A stretch of 64,000 bases of DNA from Acinetobacter sp. TR3. GTDB lineage: Bacteria > Pseudomonadota > Gammaproteobacteria > Pseudomonadales > Moraxellaceae. Within the stretch, counting starts at the first letter, position 1, and the number at the start of each line of letters is the position of its first letter. The translations under genes were made by a program, and so were the position numbers. The notes under the pieces were generated by a model. The model saw only the letters and a program-made list of their open reading frames with translations, had not been told where the DNA came from and ran no database searches. Location of the stretch: the NCBI RefSeq assembly GCF_027105055.1, contig NZ_CP114264.1, positions 1,612,001-1,676,000 on the forward strand, in the 5' to 3' direction. Below, piece after piece: positions 63,317 to 64,000 of the stretch.

Positions 63317-64000
63317 ATGAACTTACAAAATCCGAAAAAATTTAAAATGTTGGTTGATCAGGCGCATGAAACAGCATTGAATGTATTACGCCCTATTTCA
63401 CGTAAATATGACAAAGCAGAACATGCATACCCTAAAGAACTCGATATGCTCGCTGCGCTATTAGATGGCATGAATGAAAGTGGCGAAGGTGTCGGTGCAG
63501 CCAATGCGAGTAAACGAGGGACAGCTAACCCAGATGCCATTGTGAATGGCGGTAACATGTCTGCGGCACTTGGTATTATTGAAATGTGTTATGGTGATAC
63601 AGGCTTACTGCTCAGTATGCCACGTCAAGGCTTAGGCAACTCTGCCATTGCAGCAGTTGCGAATGATGAGCAACTTGAACGTTTCAAAGGTACTTGGGCT
63701 GCTATGGCAATTACCGAACCAGGATGTGGTTCAGACTCAGCAGCTATTCGTACAACCGCAACCAAAGATGGCGATGATTATATCCTTAATGGTGAAAAGA
63801 TTTATGTCACTTCTGGTGATCGTGCAGACTCAGTTGTGGTTTGGGCAACACTAGATAAAAAACTTGGTCGTGCTGCTATTAAATCCTTTGTTGTACCTAA
63901 AGGTACGCAGGGTATGAAAGTTGAACGCTTAGAGCACAAACTGGGAATCAAAGCTTCTGACACAGCTGCTATAAGTTTTATTGACTGTCGTGTACCAGCA
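63317..64000 (+). CDS. Acyl-CoA dehydrogenase, N-terminal part (partial)
   Basis: 228 codons to the window edge; GGAGAAGAAGA lies just before the ATG. Visible: a helical N-terminal domain, SMPRQGLGNSAIAAVANDEQLERF, and the FAD/substrate stretch WAAMAITEPGCGSDSAAIRTTATKDGDDYILNGEKIYVTSG split around AMAITEPGCGSDSA (about 130–143). Then FVVPKGTQGM and GIKASDTAAISF. The catalytic part is beyond the window. Same transcript as the preceding dehydrogenase. Confidence 0.9.
   Translation, partial: MNLQNPKKFKMLVDQAHETALNVLRPISRKYDKAEHAYPKELDMLAALLDGMNESGEGVGAANASKRGTANPDAIVNGGNMSAALGIIEMCYGDTGLLLSMPRQGLGNSAIAAVANDEQLERFKGTWAAMAITEPGCGSDSAAIRTTATKDGDDYILNGEKIYVTSGDRADSVVVWATLDKKLGRAAIKSFVVPKGTQGMKVERLEHKLGIKASDTAAISFIDCRVPA

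Overview
The window is AT-rich gammaproteobacterial chromosome, most probably Acinetobacter. Pointers are the HAD–mannitol-1-phosphate dehydrogenase fusion typical of that genus, an eight-gene hydroxamate siderophore cluster laid out like the acinetoferrin cluster of A. haemolyticus, and the neighbourhoods of aroC/prmB, ycgL/rnd and metZ/ybaB/recR. No rRNA, tRNA or CRISPR array was seen.

Left part (1–10.5 kb). The tail of a TauE/SafE permease, a DUF1826 gene, a hipA-first hipAB-type pair with three evenly spaced operator-like sites, and a VF530-type gene lead to a filamentous-phage (inovirus) prophage at about 3.40–10.33 kb. It carries a ribbon-helix-helix-like regulator facing left, then rep (II/X), ssDNA-binding protein, four mini-genes, a pVIII-type coat gene (broken by a one-base shift at an A6 run), a strong terminator, a TspB/pIII-like adsorption protein with a Gly-Thr/Ser linker, DUF2523 (pVI-like) and Zot (pI). 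About 0.9 kb of highly folded non-coding DNA follows. The right end is a near-perfect gammaproteobacterial dif site. Close inside it lies an inverted second dif-like site separated by two hairpins, the architecture of a CTXphi-type folded single-stranded attP. The window therefore probably contains the replication-terminus dif.

Middle (10.5–35.7 kb). Mostly housekeeping: a TenA/PqqC-like protein, a diguanylate cyclase, aroC, prmB, a MoxR/VWA pair preceded by a 44-codon TrpB-like peptide gene, ycgL, rnd, recR, ybaB, metZ, a PHA-synthase-like hydrolase, a 3-hydroxyisobutyrate dehydrogenase homologue, a HIT protein, a porin behind four Pho-box half-sites, lpxB, a Fur-linked DUF3649–PepSY–DUF3325 operon, a 104-bp MITE-like element, a TauE permease and aroG.

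Right part (35.9–64 kb). A metal-uptake operon (DUF2946, TonB receptor, PepSY) is followed by the lower cobalamin pathway (cobU, cobT, cobC, cobS) interrupted by a Pho-box-preceded histidine acid phosphatase, then a 2H phosphoesterase and mtlD. The siderophore locus (acbABCD for synthesis, actBCAD for transport) is read leftward from a perfect 31-bp Fur palindrome. The end holds ybaK, an ABC1/UbiB kinase-like gene and two acyl-CoA dehydrogenases, the second cut by the window edge.

The parts most worth a second look are the prophage attachment architecture, its frameshifted coat gene, its structured non-coding DNA, the hipAB operator array and the two candidate PhoB units.
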